Below, in pieces: positions 62,450 through 64,000 of a stretch of DNA of 64,000 bases. Numbering within the stretch: the first letter of the stretch is position 1; the number at the start of each line of letters is the position of its first letter. Location of the stretch: assembly GCF_015062985.1 (NCBI RefSeq), contig NZ_SUTI01000008.1, forward strand, positions 27,588-91,587, written 5' to 3'. Made by a program: the position numbers and the translations under genes. The notes under the pieces were generated by a model. The model was not told where the DNA came from and made no database searches. It saw only the letters and a list, made by a program, of their open reading frames with translations. The stretch comes from Methanobrevibacter sp. Lineage in GTDB: Archaea > Methanobacteriota > Methanobacteria > Methanobacteriales > Methanobacteriaceae.

Positions 62450-63589
62450 CTATGAATAAGGAGTGAAACCTTCTTGGAAGTGTTCAATTACTTTTTCTAA
62501 TTTTTCAGAAATATCTATTTTTTGTGTACAGTAATCAAGGCAAGTTCCGCAGTATGTACATTCATCTGCACCAACTTTTTCATCCCCTAACTTATCAAAG
62601 TATAATCTGTAAATGTTGGATTCCGGCTGATTCTTACTTCTGTTATATAAGTTGAAATATTCAGGAATAGGAATCATTTCGGGACAGGCATCTATACAGT
62701 ATCCGCATTCGCTGCATGGCACTGCAAGATTATCTGCAACCTTTTGAGCCATTTTTTCAAGAAATGCATGTTCTTCATCGCTTAGAACCTCAAAATTCTC
62801 ATAGGTGTCACAGTTATCAATCAAATCTTCCATTTTACTCATTCCGCTTAGAACAATTTTCACATGCTCAAGGGATGCGCAGAATCTTATTGCAAAACTG
62901 GCTATTGACTTATCGGGATTAAATTCCTTAAAATCATTTTTAATTTCATCAGAAGGATTTACAATAACTCCCCCTTTTAGAGGTTCCATTACATAAACGT
63001 CAAGATTGTGTTCAACGCATAAATCATAGCACTTGTGGGCTTCAATGGAAGGGTCTTCCCAGTCAAGATAGTTAAGTTCAAGCTGCACAATGTCCAGCAT
63101 ATCTCCATATTCATCAAGAACTTCCTTCAATAAATCGGAAGTGTCATGGAAACTGATTCCAATTTCTTTTGCAATGCCGTCCTCTTTCATTTTTTTAACA
63201 TATTCAAAGGTATTTGCATTTTTTGCATTTTTAAGCCAGGGTGTATTGATGTTGTGGATGAAGAATACGTCAAAGTAATCGATTCCGAGCCTTTCAAGCA
63301 TTTCATTCACGAATTTGTCGTTGTCTTCTTCACATGTTAATGCCCATGTTGGCATTTTGTCACATATTCTATAGGATTCACGGGGATATCTGTCTACAAT
63401 CGCTTTTTTCATAGCTATTTCACTCATTCCATTGTGATATGCATATGAAGTATCAAAATAATTGAATCCCTTTTCCATATAGATATCGACCATTTCATTG
63501 AATAGCTCTTGGTCTATTTTAGTGGGGTCATTTTCATCTGTTTGCGGAAGTCTCATGCATCCGAAACCGAATTTTGATTTGTAAGTCAT
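62450..63589 (-). CDS. Aldo/keto reductase with 4Fe-4S C-terminus
   Basis: A 379-residue aldo/keto reductase with catalytic YFDTSYAYHNGMSE near residue 42 (Asp, Tyr) and the family opening KFGFGCMRLPQTDEND. The C-terminal 110 residues carry ferredoxin motifs: CSECGYCIDACP at about 296-307 and CTYCGTCLDYCTQ at about 349-361. This fusion is common in anaerobes, where electrons for carbonyl reduction may come from ferredoxin. It is convergent with the helicase gene, with a stop-to-stop gap of 2 bases. Confidence 0.9.
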   Translation of the reverse strand: MTYKSKFGFGCMRLPQTDENDPTKIDQELFNEMVDIYMEKGFNYFDTSYAYHNGMSEIAMKKAIVDRYPRESYRICDKMPTWALTCEEDNDKFVNEMLERLGIDYFDVFFIHNINTPWLKNAKNANTFEYVKKMKEDGIAKEIGISFHDTSDLLKEVLDEYGDMLDIVQLELNYLDWEDPSIEAHKCYDLCVEHNLDVYVMEPLKGGVIVNPSDEIKNDFKEFNPDKSIASFAIRFCASLEHVKIVLSGMSKMEDLIDNCDTYENFEVLSDEEHAFLEKMAQKVADNLAVPCSECGYCIDACPEMIPIPEYFNLYNRSKNQPESNIYRLYFDKLGDEKVGADECTYCGTCLDYCTQKIDISEKLEKVIEHFQEGFTPYS

Positions 63590-63936
63590 AATACTATCTC
63601 CTTAAGTTAACTTTTAACGAATAATATATTTAAATGTTGTTAATATCAACATTTTAGCTATGTTTGCTGTTCGAAAATTCTAAAAATTGTTATGTTAACG
63701 TTCACTTGTTATGAATAATATTTCATATCGCTTATTTCAAATTTAAAATATTGAACAATATTTAATTATATTTTATTTTTAATGTAAAATATAACTTACT
63801 TTTGATATATATCATTATTTTTTTTAATCAAATAGCAATATTTAAATATATTGTCTAATAAACTCATTTTTAAGTCTGCATTAATGTTTTCATATTTTTT
63901 TTTTAAAATGCATGACTTTATTTAAGAGGTGAAAAT
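63590..63936. promoter_or_regulatory. Divergent control region of the aldo/keto reductase and alcohol dehydrogenase genes
   Basis: About 350 bases without a gene. A perfect 8-base inverted repeat, AAATGTTG (63632-63639) and CAACATTT (63647-63654), overlaps the minus-strand TATA region (TTTAAATATATT near 63633-63622) of the reductase and looks like an operator. On the plus side a TATA-like ATATTTAAATATATTG near 63837-63852 and AAGAGGTG at 63924-63931 serve the alcohol dehydrogenase. Nothing else stands out. Confidence 0.45.
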
Positions 63937-64000
63937 ATGGCAACTTTTAAAGGATTTGCAATGAAAAGACTCAATGAAATCGGATGGGTAGAAAAAGAAG
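63937..64000 (+). CDS. Zinc-type secondary alcohol dehydrogenase, N-terminal fragment
   Basis: Only the first 21 codons are in the window: FKGFAMKRLNEIGWVEKE matches the start of NADP- or F420-linked secondary alcohol dehydrogenases of the zinc-dependent family. GAGGTG precedes the ATG at 63937. In methanogens such enzymes oxidise or reduce 2-propanol and similar alcohols. The rest lies beyond the window, so the call rests on the opening only. Confidence 0.55.
   Translation, partial: MATFKGFAMKRLNEIGWVEKE

Noticed and set aside
1..64000. tRNA, rRNA, insertion sequences and CRISPR arrays
   Set aside because: Looked for GC-rich cloverleaf segments with a T-loop GTTC motif, transposase motifs and regularly spaced repeats; none was seen by eye.

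Overview
The window looks like a chromosomal segment of a methanogenic archaeon of the order Methanobacteriales, most likely a Methanobrevibacter. The evidence is very AT-rich DNA, archaeal TATA boxes with GGTG/GGAGG ribosome binding sites, archaeal ribosomal proteins (L37e, L40e, Lsm), ArfB, phosphopantothenate synthetase, GGGP synthase, NurA-HerA-Mre11-Rad50, an archaeal Mur ligase (pseudomurein type), DUF4013 proteins, three mini-rubredoxins and a decayed non-ribosomal peptide synthetase (NRPS) of the kind known from rumen Methanobrevibacter. No rRNA, tRNA, insertion sequence or CRISPR array was seen.

Layout. 0-7 kb: zinc-ribbon membrane protein, hexapeptide acyltransferase, three rubredoxins, YigZ-like protein, arfB, PUA protein, a Panacea-domain gene, lsm-rpl37e, and a tandem pair of diverged paralogues. 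7-18 kb: rnc, metX with CBS domains, azlCD, a frameshifted MATE gene, a regulator-DUF4013-ABC transporter block with palindromic operators, a small zinc-ribbon gene and asnB. 18-27 kb: gatC-ACT-hom-apgM, flavin reductase, MATE exporter, GNAT, esterase and pyrG. 26-34 kb: prepilin peptidase plus a class III signal peptide protein, dph6, coenzyme A genes, a candidate structured ncRNA, a YprB/MrfB-type exonuclease with a HEAT-repeat partner, and a flavodoxin-ferredoxin protein. 34-40 kb: M42 peptidase, trmO, molbindin, moaE, nadM, exported proteins, tsr3 and rpl40e. 40-48 kb: GGGP synthase, nurA-herA and mre11-rad50. 48-56 kb: a TIR-like protein, Mur ligase, surface protein, nucleotidyltransferase, DUF169 protein, and a RecB-type nuclease with a UvrD-type helicase. 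56-59 kb: a decayed NRPS and its POT transporter. 59-64 kb: a YprA/MrfA-type helicase with TPRs, an Fe-S aldo/keto reductase and the start of an alcohol dehydrogenase.

Main discovery. An identical 14-base word, TTTTCAAATGCTCT, occurs five times, always between genes, always in the same orientation about 8-12 bases upstream of a TATA-like box. A sixth copy has one mismatch. The downstream units are mre11-rad50, the UvrD helicase with its RecB-type nuclease, nurA-herA (the mismatched copy), a Panacea-domain gene, a 111-aa unknown gene and a 91-aa zinc-ribbon gene. This looks like an operator defining a DNA-end-processing or DNA-damage regulon in an archaeon with no LexA. Other notable items are a TATA- and terminator-bounded structured RNA on the minus strand near 31.2 kb, the split MrfA/MrfB-like repair pair with the TPR module on the helicase, a lone Thoeris ThsB-like TIR gene beside rad50, and the NRPS graveyard.
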